DNA of 64,000 nt from Firmicutes bacterium TM09-10. Its GTDB lineage: Bacteria; Bacillota; Clostridia; Lachnospirales; Lachnospiraceae. The stretch lies in the NCBI GenBank assembly GCA_003481005.1, contig QUKC01000007.1, positions 62,001 through 126,000 of the forward strand, given 5' to 3'. Each line of letters starts with the position of its first letter. Within the stretch, counting starts at the first letter, position 1. Made by a program: the position numbers and the translations under genes. This document shows, one piece after another, positions 33,377 to 41,995 of the stretch. Below the pieces are notes generated by a model. That model had not been told where the DNA came from. It did not search any database and was given only the letters and a program-made list of their open reading frames with translations.

Positions 33377-34402
33377 TTACAGCAAAATCTTCGCCTGCTC
33401 CAGTGCCTTTGTCACAATCTGGTCAGGGCGCAGCCATGTATCGTAGTAAGCGCGGTTTCGTTGTCCCATCTGCAAAATCTGCTCAGGATGTGCAAGCAGC
33501 GTCCTGATCTGTTCGATGCAGCCGTCTGCAGAGGTGTAGGTCAGGTAGTTTTCGCCTGCTTGAAACGGCCCCGGAACCTCATAACAAAGCGGCTCGGACA
33601 CGATCGCTCTTCCTGCGGCGAGGTATTCTGCAATCTTCCATCCGGAAGACTGGTGCAGACCGGTGGAGGCAATGCAGATTTCGGAATGCTTCATGCGATG
33701 CAGATAGATCCGTTTCCAGGTGGAGTGTTCGGAAAGAATCAGGTCAGGACACTGCGTTTGCGCAAACGGGCTGTCCTGAATGCCTCCGATAAACTGCTCC
33801 GGAAATGCGGCGCGCAGCTTTCGTACGAGCAGCATCCGCATTTCGTTGATTTCGCCCCACTGGCGGACGAGCTCCGAATCCGTTTGAACAACTGGTTCTG
33901 CCGGGTCCCAGAGGCGAGTGATAAAAAGAATCCGGGGGCGGGCAGAAACGTGCGTCATCTTTGCTTCATAGTCGGAGACGTAGCAGGTCACCCCTTTGAT
34001 GCGTTTTTTCAAAAATCCGATTTTCGAAGTGGTACCAATCAGAGGGGAGCCGGGACAGAACACGTGATAGTTGAAGCCCAGCGGATGAATTTTTTCTGAA
34101 AATGCTCCGAAAACCTCACTGTTTTTAACAGATGAAAAAGACCGTTTAAAAACGATATCTGCGGAATGATACAACGGGAAAACTGTTTCCGGGCGGTTAT
34201 ACCAGTAGCCGTCCATCAGGTCAAACAGAATCCGGATCCCATTGACCTGGGCCTCCAGAAACGCTTCCTGATAAACAGGAGAGTCTTTGCGGCAGTCAAG
34301 GATGTCGAGAGTAAGCTTATTTTCCCGGGAAAGCATTTGGAAGCCGGTCAGGATCTGGCTGAGATGGTCTGCGCCAGACAGCAGACGGACAGTAACCTTC
34401 AT
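33377..34402 (-). CDS. Glycosyltransferase, GT-B type (group 1-like)
   Basis: A 341-residue soluble protein. The C-terminal half has the layout of PF13524/GT4-like donor domains: CIASTGLHQSSGWKIAEYLAAGRAIVSEPL, where the E-x-x-A-A-G pattern binds the nucleotide, followed by a YTSADGCIEQIRTLL helix. The N-terminal half contains LFDLMDGYW and HSADIVFKRSF, typical of the acceptor half of distant GT4 proteins. It probably adds to the same surface glycan. It is read with the acyltransferase downstream on the minus strand, apart from the main cluster. Confidence 0.72.
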   Translation of the reverse strand: MKVTVRLLSGADHLSQILTGFQMLSRENKLTLDILDCRKDSPVYQEAFLEAQVNGIRILFDLMDGYWYNRPETVFPLYHSADIVFKRSFSSVKNSEVFGAFSEKIHPLGFNYHVFCPGSPLIGTTSKIGFLKKRIKGVTCYVSDYEAKMTHVSARPRILFITRLWDPAEPVVQTDSELVRQWGEINEMRMLLVRKLRAAFPEQFIGGIQDSPFAQTQCPDLILSEHSTWKRIYLHRMKHSEICIASTGLHQSSGWKIAEYLAAGRAIVSEPLCYEVPGPFQAGENYLTYTSADGCIEQIRTLLAHPEQILQMGQRNRAYYDTWLRPDQIVTKALEQAKILL

Positions 34403-34463
34403 AGATCAGATATCCTTTCGTAGTGGATTGTTTTACATAAAGTAATACTTGTTTTATAGTTTT

Positions 34464-34492
34464 ACTGTAATCTTTTTCCATAAGGGTGTCAA
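34464..34492 (-). promoter_or_regulatory. Promoter of the minus-strand glycosyltransferase/acyltransferase pair
   Basis: On the minus strand TTGACA (34492-34487) and TACAGT (34469-34464) are 17 bp apart, about 60 bases before the start codon. The -35 box is perfect and the -10 matches at four of six positions. Confidence 0.6.
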
Positions 34493-34526
34493 TGATTTTC
34501 ACTTTTTAACGCACTGCAGTATCCGG

Positions 34527-34555
34527 TTGTTCTTCTTAGGTATGCATGGTATAAT
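34527..34555 (+). promoter_or_regulatory. Promoter of the ABC importer operon
   Basis: TTGTTC (34527-34532), a 17-bp spacer and consensus TATAAT (34550-34555) lie about 55 bases before the lipoprotein start. No clear Fur-type 19-bp inverted repeat or cobalamin riboswitch was seen between promoter and gene. Confidence 0.7.
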
Positions 34556-34610
34556 TACGCCGATCGGTCAGGCATAAAACAATCATTTACAGGATAAAAA
34601 GGAAGAGGAT

Positions 34611-36230
34611 ATGCAGAAAAAATGGATCGCAGGAGGCTTGCTTGTGCTGGGGCTGTTGGGAGTGTGTGGCTGCAGCAGTCAGGCCTTCGTATCGGAGCAG
34701 CAGACGGAGACAGTACTTACGAAAGAAGAGACTGGCTGGAAATTTCAGGACGGTACGTATCAGATGGAGGTGGAGCTTTTGGGGGGAAGCGGCAGGGCAT
34801 CTGTCACTTCTCCGGCAAAGGTGGAGATAAAGGACGGAAAAGCAGTGGCAACGCTGGAATGGAGCAGTCCCAATTATGACTACATGGTGGTGGACGGAGA
34901 AAAATATCTTCCGGTCAATACAGAGGGAAATTCTGTGTTTCAAATTCCGGTGGAGGCATTCGACCAGGATATTGCCGTCATCGCAGATACAGTGGCGATG
35001 AGCACACCCCATGAAATCGAATACACGCTGAACTTTCATGCCGGGGAAAACGGTCAGAATGCAGCAAAAGCAGACACAACCGGACAGGAAGATTCCGATG
35101 GTGCAGAAAAAGGGCAGCAGACAGCTGCAGTCGGAGGAAACCCTGCGAAGACAGCAGCCGCCCCTCTGACCTACGATCACAGCATGGAGCTTTCCTATGC
35201 GGAAAATTTTGCAGTGGATTATTACGAGGGCGGTTATAAGCTTCTGACCACACGGCTAAATGGAGACCGGATTTTGATCGTTCCAAAACATCAGCAAGCT
35301 CCAAAAGACGCAGAAGCATTGGTCAGCCCCTCTGCAGAGGGAGAGCCCGGAAAGCTGATCGTGCTGCAGGAGCCTGTGAAAAACCTGTATCTGGTGGCCT
35401 CCAGCGTAATGGATATGTTTGCGCAGTTAGACAGCATGGACGCGATTTCCATGTGCGGCTTAAAGGAAGAGGACTGGTATATTCCGGCGGCAAAGCAGGC
35501 GATGAAGGAGGGCACTCTCCTTTATGCCGGAAAGTACAGTCAGCCGGATTATGAATTGCTCCTATCCCAAAACTGCAGCATGGCCATCGAAAATTCGATG
35601 ATCTACCACACCCCGGAGGTGATGGAAAAGCTCGACGAATTCGGCATCCCAACGCTGGTGGAGTATTCCAGCTATGAGGAACATCCCCTCGGGCGCGTGG
35701 AATGGGTACGTTTTTTCGGCGCGCTGCTGGATCAGGAAGAAAAAGCAGATCAACTGTTTGAAAAACAAAAAGAAGCATTAAAGCGCGTAGAAGCAGAAGA
35801 AAGCACAGGAAAAACCGTCGCTTTTTTCTATATCACTTCAAACGGACTGGTGCAGGTACGCCAGAGCACGGATTATATCCCCAAAATGATCGAGCTTGCC
35901 GGTGGAAAGTATGTCTTTGAAAATTTGGGAGATCCGGACTCCCGCCGTTCAACGGTCAATCTGCAGCTGGAGGATTTTTATGATGGGGCGCAGGATGCAG
36001 ACTTTTTAGTGTATAACACGACGATCGACAGGCAGGTACAGACCCTGGAGGATTTGTTGAAAAAGTGCAGTCTGTTAAAGGATTTTAAGGCAGTAAAAAA
36101 TCATCAGGTCTGGTGTACGACAGAGGATATGTATCAGCAGTCCATGTCGGCCGGAAATCTGATCGAGGATTTTCACAGGATGCTGACGGACGATGACAAA
36201 GAGACCAGGTATTTGTACCGGTTAAAGTAG
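34611..36230 (+). CDS. ABC transporter substrate-binding lipoprotein with N-terminal NEAT-like domain
   Basis: A 539-residue lipoprotein with lipobox GVCGC (Cys21). Residues about 45-145 form a small beta domain (DGTYQMEVELLGGSGRASV, then PNYDYMVVDGEKYLPV and STPHEIEYTLNF) that resembles NEAT-type heme-binding or related iron-uptake modules. A linker rich in Ala/Gly/Gln follows. Residues about 200-539 are a TroA/BtuF-like periplasmic-binding fold (PF01497 type), with EWVRFFGALLDQEEKADQLF as its typical helix. It should capture heme, siderophore or corrinoid outside the cell and deliver it to the permease encoded next. The ligand is not certain. Confidence 0.82.
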   Translation: MQKKWIAGGLLVLGLLGVCGCSSQAFVSEQQTETVLTKEETGWKFQDGTYQMEVELLGGSGRASVTSPAKVEIKDGKAVATLEWSSPNYDYMVVDGEKYLPVNTEGNSVFQIPVEAFDQDIAVIADTVAMSTPHEIEYTLNFHAGENGQNAAKADTTGQEDSDGAEKGQQTAAVGGNPAKTAAAPLTYDHSMELSYAENFAVDYYEGGYKLLTTRLNGDRILIVPKHQQAPKDAEALVSPSAEGEPGKLIVLQEPVKNLYLVASSVMDMFAQLDSMDAISMCGLKEEDWYIPAAKQAMKEGTLLYAGKYSQPDYELLLSQNCSMAIENSMIYHTPEVMEKLDEFGIPTLVEYSSYEEHPLGRVEWVRFFGALLDQEEKADQLFEKQKEALKRVEAEESTGKTVAFFYITSNGLVQVRQSTDYIPKMIELAGGKYVFENLGDPDSRRSTVNLQLEDFYDGAQDADFLVYNTTIDRQVQTLEDLLKKCSLLKDFKAVKNHQVWCTTEDMYQQSMSAGNLIEDFHRMLTDDDKETRYLYRLK

Positions 36231-36261
36231 TAAGGAAAGACAACAGAAGGGATAACACAGC

Positions 36262-37305
36262 ATGGAAAAAAACTCCGCAGACAGTGCAGTACGGAAAAAA
36301 AGAAGGATTCTGGCAGCGTTTTTGCTGCTGGCAGCAGCAATGGCGGCAGGCATATTGCTCAATATCTGTATCGGAAGCGTCTCGGTTTCCCTGTCCGAAA
36401 TTCTAAAGATCCTGTCCGGTCAGCCAATGGGGGAAAAGCAGCAGACGATCATATTGCAGCTTCGCCTGCCCCGCACGATCCTTGCAGCAGTATTAGGAGG
36501 TGCACTGGCGCTGTCCGGTTACCTTTTGCAGACCTTTTTCCATAATCCCATCGCCGGACCCTTTGTACTTGGAATCTCCTCCGGGGCAAAGATGGTGGTG
36601 GCACTCGTCATGGTTTTTTTTCTGGGCAGAGGCAGGATGGTGAATTCGGCAGGGATGATCGCTGCGGCATTTGCAGGGGCGATGCTTTCCATGGGCTTTG
36701 TCCTGTTGATGTCGAGGCGGATCAGGCGGATGTCCATGCTGGTGGTCAGCGGCGTGATGATCGGATATATCTGCTCGGCGGTGACGGAGCTGGTCGTGAC
36801 GTTTGCGCAGGATGCGGACATTGTAAATCTTCATAATTGGTCTCTGGGCAGCTTTTCCGGAACGACCTGGAGCAGCGTCAGGGCGGCCTGCATCTGTGTG
36901 ACGGTCATTTTTGTGCTGGTGTTTCTGATGTCGAAACCACTGTCCGCCTATCAGCTTGGCGAATCGTATGCGTTAAATCTCGGTGTGAATGTGAGACTTT
37001 TACGAATTGGAATGGTCGTATTTTCAAGTATTCTGTCCGCGTGCGTTGTGGCCTTTGCCGGACCGATCTCCTTTGTCGGGATCGCAGTCCCGCAGCTGGT
37101 CAAAAAAATGCTGGGAACCGCAGAACCGATCTGGATGATCCCGGCCAGCTTTCTGGGGGGCAGCGTTTTTTGCCTGTTCTGTGATCTGCTGGCGCGGACG
37201 CTGTTTGCACCGACAGAGCTGAGTATCAGCACGGTGACGGCAGTGTTTGGTGCGCCGGTGGTTCTCTGGGTGATGGCTTACGGGAAAAAGGAGAGAGTGG
37301 ACTGA
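36262..37305 (+). CDS. FecCD-type ABC importer permease
   Basis: A 347-residue permease with about nine to ten helices of the BtuC/FecCD family. QLRLPRTILAAVLGGALALSGYLLQTFFHNPIAGPFVLGISSGAK is the diagnostic N-terminal block and VAFAGPISFVGIAVPQLVKKMLG the diagnostic ATPase-coupling region. It transports iron-siderophore, heme or cobalamin with the neighbouring lipoprotein and ATPase. Its stop overlaps the ATPase start (TGATG), so the two are translationally coupled. Confidence 0.94.
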   Translation: MEKNSADSAVRKKRRILAAFLLLAAAMAAGILLNICIGSVSVSLSEILKILSGQPMGEKQQTIILQLRLPRTILAAVLGGALALSGYLLQTFFHNPIAGPFVLGISSGAKMVVALVMVFFLGRGRMVNSAGMIAAAFAGAMLSMGFVLLMSRRIRRMSMLVVSGVMIGYICSAVTELVVTFAQDADIVNLHNWSLGSFSGTTWSSVRAACICVTVIFVLVFLMSKPLSAYQLGESYALNLGVNVRLLRIGMVVFSSILSACVVAFAGPISFVGIAVPQLVKKMLGTAEPIWMIPASFLGGSVFCLFCDLLARTLFAPTELSISTVTAVFGAPVVLWVMAYGKKERVD

Positions 37306-38417
37306 TGGCATATTATTTTCAGGCGAAACAGCTTTGTGTCGGATATCAGAACCAGCCGCTGATACAGAATATTGAGATCGAATTAAAAAAAGGGGAAATC
37401 CTGACGCTGATCGGTCCAAACGGTGCCGGAAAATCCACCATTTTAAAAAGCATTGCGCGCCAGCTGGAGCTTTTGGGAGGCAGTGTCCTTTTGGAGGATA
37501 AAAATTTGCAGAGCCTTTCGGGACGTGAGCTGGCAAAAAAGATGGCGGTTGTCTTTACAAAACGGCCGCATACAGAGCTGATGACCTGTGAGGATGTGGT
37601 GGCAACCGGGCGTTACCCCTATACCGGGCGGTTCGGAGTTTTGTCCGCAAAGGATCATGAAGCCGTGCAGGAAGCAATGGAAGCCGTGCATGTGCTGGAA
37701 TTCAGGGATCGGGATTTTGCGAAGATCAGCGACGGACAAAGGCAGCGTATCCTGCTTGCCCGGGCGATCTGCCAGCAGCCGGAAATCCTGCTGTTGGATG
37801 AGCCGACCTCTTATCTGGATATAAAATATAAGCTGGAATTTCTTTCCGTGCTGCAGGAGCTTCAGAAAAAAAAGGGACTGACAGTGATCCTGTCGCTGCA
37901 TGAGCTGGAGCTTGCCGCACGGGTCTCTGACCGGATCCTGTGTGTGGATGGAGCCTTTGTGGAGCAGGTCGGAACGCCGGAGGAGGTTTTCCGGCCGGGA
38001 CATCTTTCGAAACTGTTTCAGATCACCCAGGGGAGCTTTGAGGAAGAAAGCCAGGAAATGGAGCTGGCGGCAGTGAAGGGGACTCCGGAAATATTTGTGA
38101 TCGCCGGGAATGGAAGCGGAAGAAATACGTTTCGGAGGCTGCAGCGGGAGGGGATTCCCTTTGCAGCAGGACTACTCTGGGAAAACGACCTGGATTATCC
38201 GGCGGCAAAGGCACTTTCCTCCCGGCTTTTCTCCGCACCGGCCTTTGAACCGGTTTCGGAGGAGCTTTTGGAGCAGGCGATGCGCTGCATGGACGGCTGC
38301 CGGAAGGTGATCTGCTGTCGGGAGTCCTTCGGAACCCTGGAGGATGCCCAAAAGAGGCTGTTGGCATATGCCAAAGCCAGAGGCTTGTCTGAACGGAATG
38401 CACAAAATTATGTTTAA
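37305..38417 (+). CDS. ABC importer ATPase (FepC/BtuD-like) with extra C-terminal domain
   Basis: The 370-residue protein has a full ABC domain in its first 250 residues: Walker A GPNGAGKST at about 38-46, signature ISDGQRQR (a DGQ variant of SGGQ), Walker B ILLLDEPTSYLD and switch SLHELE. A further 110 residues follow, with a Rossmann-like start (EIFVIAGNGSGRNTFRRL) and CRKVICCRESFGTLEDAQKRL. This resembles the small C-terminal extension of some clostridial iron/corrinoid ABC ATPases and may sense substrate or nucleotide state. It energises the permease encoded before it. Confidence 0.9.
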   Translation: MAYYFQAKQLCVGYQNQPLIQNIEIELKKGEILTLIGPNGAGKSTILKSIARQLELLGGSVLLEDKNLQSLSGRELAKKMAVVFTKRPHTELMTCEDVVATGRYPYTGRFGVLSAKDHEAVQEAMEAVHVLEFRDRDFAKISDGQRQRILLARAICQQPEILLLDEPTSYLDIKYKLEFLSVLQELQKKKGLTVILSLHELELAARVSDRILCVDGAFVEQVGTPEEVFRPGHLSKLFQITQGSFEEESQEMELAAVKGTPEIFVIAGNGSGRNTFRRLQREGIPFAAGLLWENDLDYPAAKALSSRLFSAPAFEPVSEELLEQAMRCMDGCRKVICCRESFGTLEDAQKRLLAYAKARGLSERNAQNYV

Positions 38418-38430
38418 AATATATGGATTT

Positions 38431-38458
38431 TTGTAGAAAATTCTGATAGAATTATATC
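38431..38458 (+). promoter_or_regulatory. Possible promoter of the SPFH / zinc-ribbon / TPM operon
   Basis: TTGTAG (38431-38436) and TATATC (38453-38458), 16 bp apart, lie in the 129-bp gap after the ABC operon. A 7-bp inverted repeat GCAGTCA/TGACTGC (38476-38482 with 38520-38526) lies between it and the ribosome binding site and could be an operator. No terminator was seen for the ABC operon. Confidence 0.4.
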
Positions 38459-38546
38459 GATAATATTGTGAACTCGCAGTCAAATGCCGGTAAACCGTGT
38501 ATGTTGTGAATAAGGGATCTGACTGCAAAAAAAGGAGGACTTACTT

Positions 38547-39872
38547 ATGGGATTGATAAAAGCGGCAATGGGCGCAGCTGGCAGTGTAATGGCGGATCAG
38601 TGGAAGGAGTATTTTTACTGTGAAGCCCTTCCGGTTGATGTTCTGGCGGTAAGAGGGCGCAAGAAGGTATCCGGCAGATCAAGCAACAAGGGCGGTGATA
38701 ATGTAATTTCCAACGGTTCCCTGATCGCGGTTGCAGACGGTCAGTGTATGCTGATCGTAGACCAGGGTAAGATCGTGGATGTGTGCGCAGAACCGGGTGA
38801 ATATACATATGATATGTCCACAGAACCGTCTGTTTTTACAGGAGGCTTAGGCGCTGGTATCAGTGCGGTGTTCAAAAATATCGGCAAGCGTTTTACCTTC
38901 GGCGGCGAGACACCGAAAGAACAGAGAGTTTATTATTTCAATACAAAGGAAATTACCGGCAATAAATACGGGACTCCGTCTCCGGTTCCGTTCCGGGTGG
39001 TAGATGAACGGGCAGGCATCGATCTGGATATCGGTATCCGCTGCTTTGGAGCCTACAGCTACAGAATCACGAATCCGCTGCTGTTCTACACCAATGTCTG
39101 CGGTAATGTATCAGAGGATTATACCCGTGATAAGATTGATGATCAGTTAAAGTCAGAGCTGTTGACAGCACTGCAGCCCGCCTTTGCAAGGGTTGGGGAA
39201 ACCGGTGTCCGTTATTCCGGTCTGACTGCCCATACAAAGGAGATCTCGAAAGCATTAAATGATGAGCTTTCTGCAGAATGGAAGGATGTCCGCGGTCTGG
39301 AGATCGTTTCCTTTGGCGTATCTTCCGTCAAGGCAAGTGAAGAAGACGAGCAGATGATCAAAGAGATGCAGCGTGAAGCTGCATATATGGATCCGACCCG
39401 TGCAGCCGGCGCCCTGTCCCGTGCCCAGGCTCAGGCGATGACAGCAGCTGCTTCCAATACGTCAGCCGGTCCTGCAATGGCATTTATGGGAATGGGCATG
39501 GCACAGCAGGCAGGCGGCATCAATGCGCAGAGCCTGTATGCGATGGGGCAGCAGCAACAGATGGCGGCACAGCAGGCAGCACCGAAGATGGAAGCTCCTG
39601 CAGGGGGCTGGAAATGCAGCTGCGGCGCAGTAAACACCGGAAAATTCTGTGCAGAATGCGGTCAGCCCAAGCCTGTTGACGATACCTGGACCTGCAGCTG
39701 CGGTGCAGTCAACAAAGGCAGATTCTGTTCCGAATGCGGAAAGCCCAAACCGGCTGCAGTAAAACAGTATAAATGCAACAAGTGCGGCTGGGTTCCGGAG
39801 GATCCCACCAATCCGCCGAAATTCTGCCCGGAGTGCGGAGACCCCTTTGATGCAGGAGATGTACAGAACTGA
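38547..39872 (+). CDS. SPFH-domain protein with C-terminal zinc ribbons (YdjI-like)
   Basis: A 441-residue cytoplasmic protein. The first 280 residues are an SPFH-like (virion core/YdjI) domain starting MGLIKAAMGAAGSVMADQWKEYF, with RVYYFNTKEITGNKYGTP. After an Ala/Gln/Met-rich linker there are three CxC/CxxC zinc ribbons (WKCSCGAVNTGKFCAECG, WTCSCGAVNKGRFCSECG, YKCNKCGW to FCPECG). In Bacillus subtilis YdjI helps place the PspA-like protein YdjF at the membrane under envelope stress. A very good AGGAGG precedes the ATG. The two following genes match YdjG and YdjH by type, but no PspA-like gene is adjacent. Confidence 0.87.
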   Translation: MGLIKAAMGAAGSVMADQWKEYFYCEALPVDVLAVRGRKKVSGRSSNKGGDNVISNGSLIAVADGQCMLIVDQGKIVDVCAEPGEYTYDMSTEPSVFTGGLGAGISAVFKNIGKRFTFGGETPKEQRVYYFNTKEITGNKYGTPSPVPFRVVDERAGIDLDIGIRCFGAYSYRITNPLLFYTNVCGNVSEDYTRDKIDDQLKSELLTALQPAFARVGETGVRYSGLTAHTKEISKALNDELSAEWKDVRGLEIVSFGVSSVKASEEDEQMIKEMQREAAYMDPTRAAGALSRAQAQAMTAAASNTSAGPAMAFMGMGMAQQAGGINAQSLYAMGQQQQMAAQQAAPKMEAPAGGWKCSCGAVNTGKFCAECGQPKPVDDTWTCSCGAVNKGRFCSECGKPKPAAVKQYKCNKCGWVPEDPTNPPKFCPECGDPFDAGDVQN

Positions 39873-39921
39873 TCCAAAGAGATACAGGGATGATTACGAT
39901 TCTGAGAGGGGATGAGCTGTT

Positions 39922-41061
39922 ATGGCGGAACAAATTACCAATTATCAGTGTCCGGCCTGTACCGGACCGCTGCATTATTCGGAAAGCCTTGGCAAGCTGA
40001 AATGTGATTACTGCGGTACGGAGTATGAAGTCGCAGAAATCGAAGCGATGTATGCCAAGAAGGAAGAAAAATCTGTCGAAGCCCAGAAAAAGGCAGAAAA
40101 AGAGACGGAACAGAAAAAGCAACAGCAGGCAAAGGCGGCCGAAGAGGGCTGGGATACTTCGGATATCAGTGATAACTGGGGCAAGGATGCAGCAGGCATG
40201 AAAAGCTACAATTGTCCCTCCTGCGGCGCGGAGCTGATCTGCGATGAGACGACTGCTGCAACCTCCTGTCCCTACTGCGGGAATCCGACTGTTGTGCCCG
40301 GACAGTTTTCCGGTGTATTGAAGCCGGATTATGTGATCCCGTTTAAGGTCAGCAAAAAAGAAGCGATCGAAAAACTGAAAATGCACTATAAGGGAAGACC
40401 TTATTTGCCGAAATCCTTTAAGGACGACAACCATATCGAAGAGATCCAGGGCGTTTATGTTCCGTTCTGGATGTTCGACGGCAAAGCCTCCGGAGAAGCA
40501 TCCTATAAGGCTACGACATCGAAGGTATACGAAAAGGGTGACGAAGAGATTACGGAAACCCGTCATTATGAGGTATCCCGTGCCGGCTCCATCGGCTTTG
40601 AGAAAATTCCGGTGGATGCGTCATCCAAAATGCCGGATGATCATATGGATTCCATCGAGCCCTATGATTACAGCGGGTTGAAGGCGTTTTCCACTGCATA
40701 TCTGCCGGGCTTTCTGGCAGACAAATATGATGTGAGTGTCAAGGACAGCCAGAAGCGTGCGGATACGCGCTGTGCCAGCACACTGGAGGATGCTCTTCGG
40801 GGAACGGTAACCGGATATGACTCCTGCACGCTTGAGCACAAGCAGATCGACTTAAAGCGGGGCAAGGTACATTATGCACTGCTTCCGGTCTGGATGCTGC
40901 ATACGAAGTGGAACGGACAGGACTTTTTGTTTGCGATGAATGGTCAGACCGGCAAGATGGTAGGCGATCTTCCGACGAGCAAGGGAAAGTTCTGGGGATT
41001 GTTTGCAGCCATCGCTGCACCGATGACGGTTGTGCTGACGATCATTTTGATGCTGTCGTAA
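39922..41061 (+). CDS. Zinc-ribbon membrane protein (YdjG-like)
   Basis: A 379-residue protein with two CPxC...CDYC / CPSC...CPYC zinc ribbons at about residues 10-34 and 95-117, split by a Lys/Glu-rich coiled segment. A long domain with PDYVIPFKVSKKEAIEKL and VYVPFWMFDG follows, typical of TFIIB-type zinc ribbon/YdjG proteins, and one C-terminal membrane helix (about 358-378). It lies 49 bases after the SPFH gene and 13 before the TPM gene. It probably links the cytosolic SPFH protein to the membrane. Confidence 0.83.
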   Translation: MAEQITNYQCPACTGPLHYSESLGKLKCDYCGTEYEVAEIEAMYAKKEEKSVEAQKKAEKETEQKKQQQAKAAEEGWDTSDISDNWGKDAAGMKSYNCPSCGAELICDETTAATSCPYCGNPTVVPGQFSGVLKPDYVIPFKVSKKEAIEKLKMHYKGRPYLPKSFKDDNHIEEIQGVYVPFWMFDGKASGEASYKATTSKVYEKGDEEITETRHYEVSRAGSIGFEKIPVDASSKMPDDHMDSIEPYDYSGLKAFSTAYLPGFLADKYDVSVKDSQKRADTRCASTLEDALRGTVTGYDSCTLEHKQIDLKRGKVHYALLPVWMLHTKWNGQDFLFAMNGQTGKMVGDLPTSKGKFWGLFAAIAAPMTVVLTIILMLS

Positions 41062-41074
41062 GGGGGAGAAAGAG

Positions 41075-41920
41075 ATGAAGAAAAAACCGAACGGATTTGT
41101 TTCTGTGCTGCTGGCCCTTTGTCTTCTTTTGGCTCCGATGACAGTTTTTGCAGAGAGCAATGCACAGTTAAATTATGTAACGGATGATGCCGGTATCCTG
41201 ACAGACAGTCAATGGGAAGATCTGGAGCAGCGTGCACAGCAGGTCTCCGAAGAATATCAGTGCGGCGTCTATATGATAACGGTGGATGATTATACGGATT
41301 ACAGCACGGAGAGCGTATATACTGCGGATTATACCATCTATCATAACTATGAGATGGGCATGGGAGAGGACCGGGACGGCATTATGATCCTGCTGAGCAT
41401 GGAGGATCGGGATTATGCGATGTTTGTATACGGCCCGAAGGCTTCTGAAGTGTTCGACGCTTATGGACAGGAACAGCTGGAAACCTATTTCCTGGATAAT
41501 TTCCGGGAGGACGACTGGTATGGAGGCTTTGGTGACTATATCGATGCCTGCAGCAATTACTTACAGCTTGCAGAACAGGGAACACCTGTCCGTGCACCAG
41601 AGGGCTATGATTCCGGTGACTATGAGGATTATGAGGCAACTCCAGGAGAAAATTTCGGGGTGAGCTTTTTGATGGCACTGGGAATTTCCTGTGTGATCTC
41701 CATCATTATCTGCCTGCTGCTGTTGTTGAAGATGCACACGGTGCATCAGAAAACAGAAGCGAACGATTATGTCTCCGAAAAGCTGAAGCTGAGCCGGAAA
41801 GAGGATCGTTACACCCACACGACCCAGACGAGACGCAAGATTGAGAGAGAAAGCGCTTCCTCCTCAAGTACCCACAGCGAAAGCGGTGGAGGAGGCTCGG
41901 GACGAAGCGGAAAGTTCTAA
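41075..41920 (+). CDS. TPM-domain membrane protein (YdjH/YgcG-like)
   Basis: A 281-residue protein with a signal peptide (to about FAESNA), an extracytoplasmic TPM domain (YVTDDAGILTDSQWEDLEQRAQQVSEEYQCGVYMITVDDY, then a DGIMILLSMEDRDYAMFVYG block), a single membrane helix at about 198-219 and a cytosolic basic tail ending in a Gly/Ser-rich stretch. TPM domains assist membrane-complex repair or folding. It completes a three-gene unit like ydjI-ydjG-ydjH. Confidence 0.88.
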   Translation: MKKKPNGFVSVLLALCLLLAPMTVFAESNAQLNYVTDDAGILTDSQWEDLEQRAQQVSEEYQCGVYMITVDDYTDYSTESVYTADYTIYHNYEMGMGEDRDGIMILLSMEDRDYAMFVYGPKASEVFDAYGQEQLETYFLDNFREDDWYGGFGDYIDACSNYLQLAEQGTPVRAPEGYDSGDYEDYEATPGENFGVSFLMALGISCVISIIICLLLLLKMHTVHQKTEANDYVSEKLKLSRKEDRYTHTTQTRRKIERESASSSSTHSESGGGGSGRSGKF

Positions 41921-41941
41921 GCAGAGCAAATCAGAATGGAA

Positions 41942-41981
41942 AAAGCGACCGGCGGGAGAATTTCTTCCTGCTGGTCGCTTT
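41942..41981. terminator. Bidirectional terminator between the TPM gene and the TetR gene
   Basis: A 16-bp stem with two G-T pairs (41942-41957 with 41966-41981) and an 8-nt loop lies between convergent genes. The minus-strand side ends in TTTTT, the plus-strand side in TTT within the stem. Confidence 0.85.
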
Positions 41982-41995
41982 GCGTTAATGCTCCT

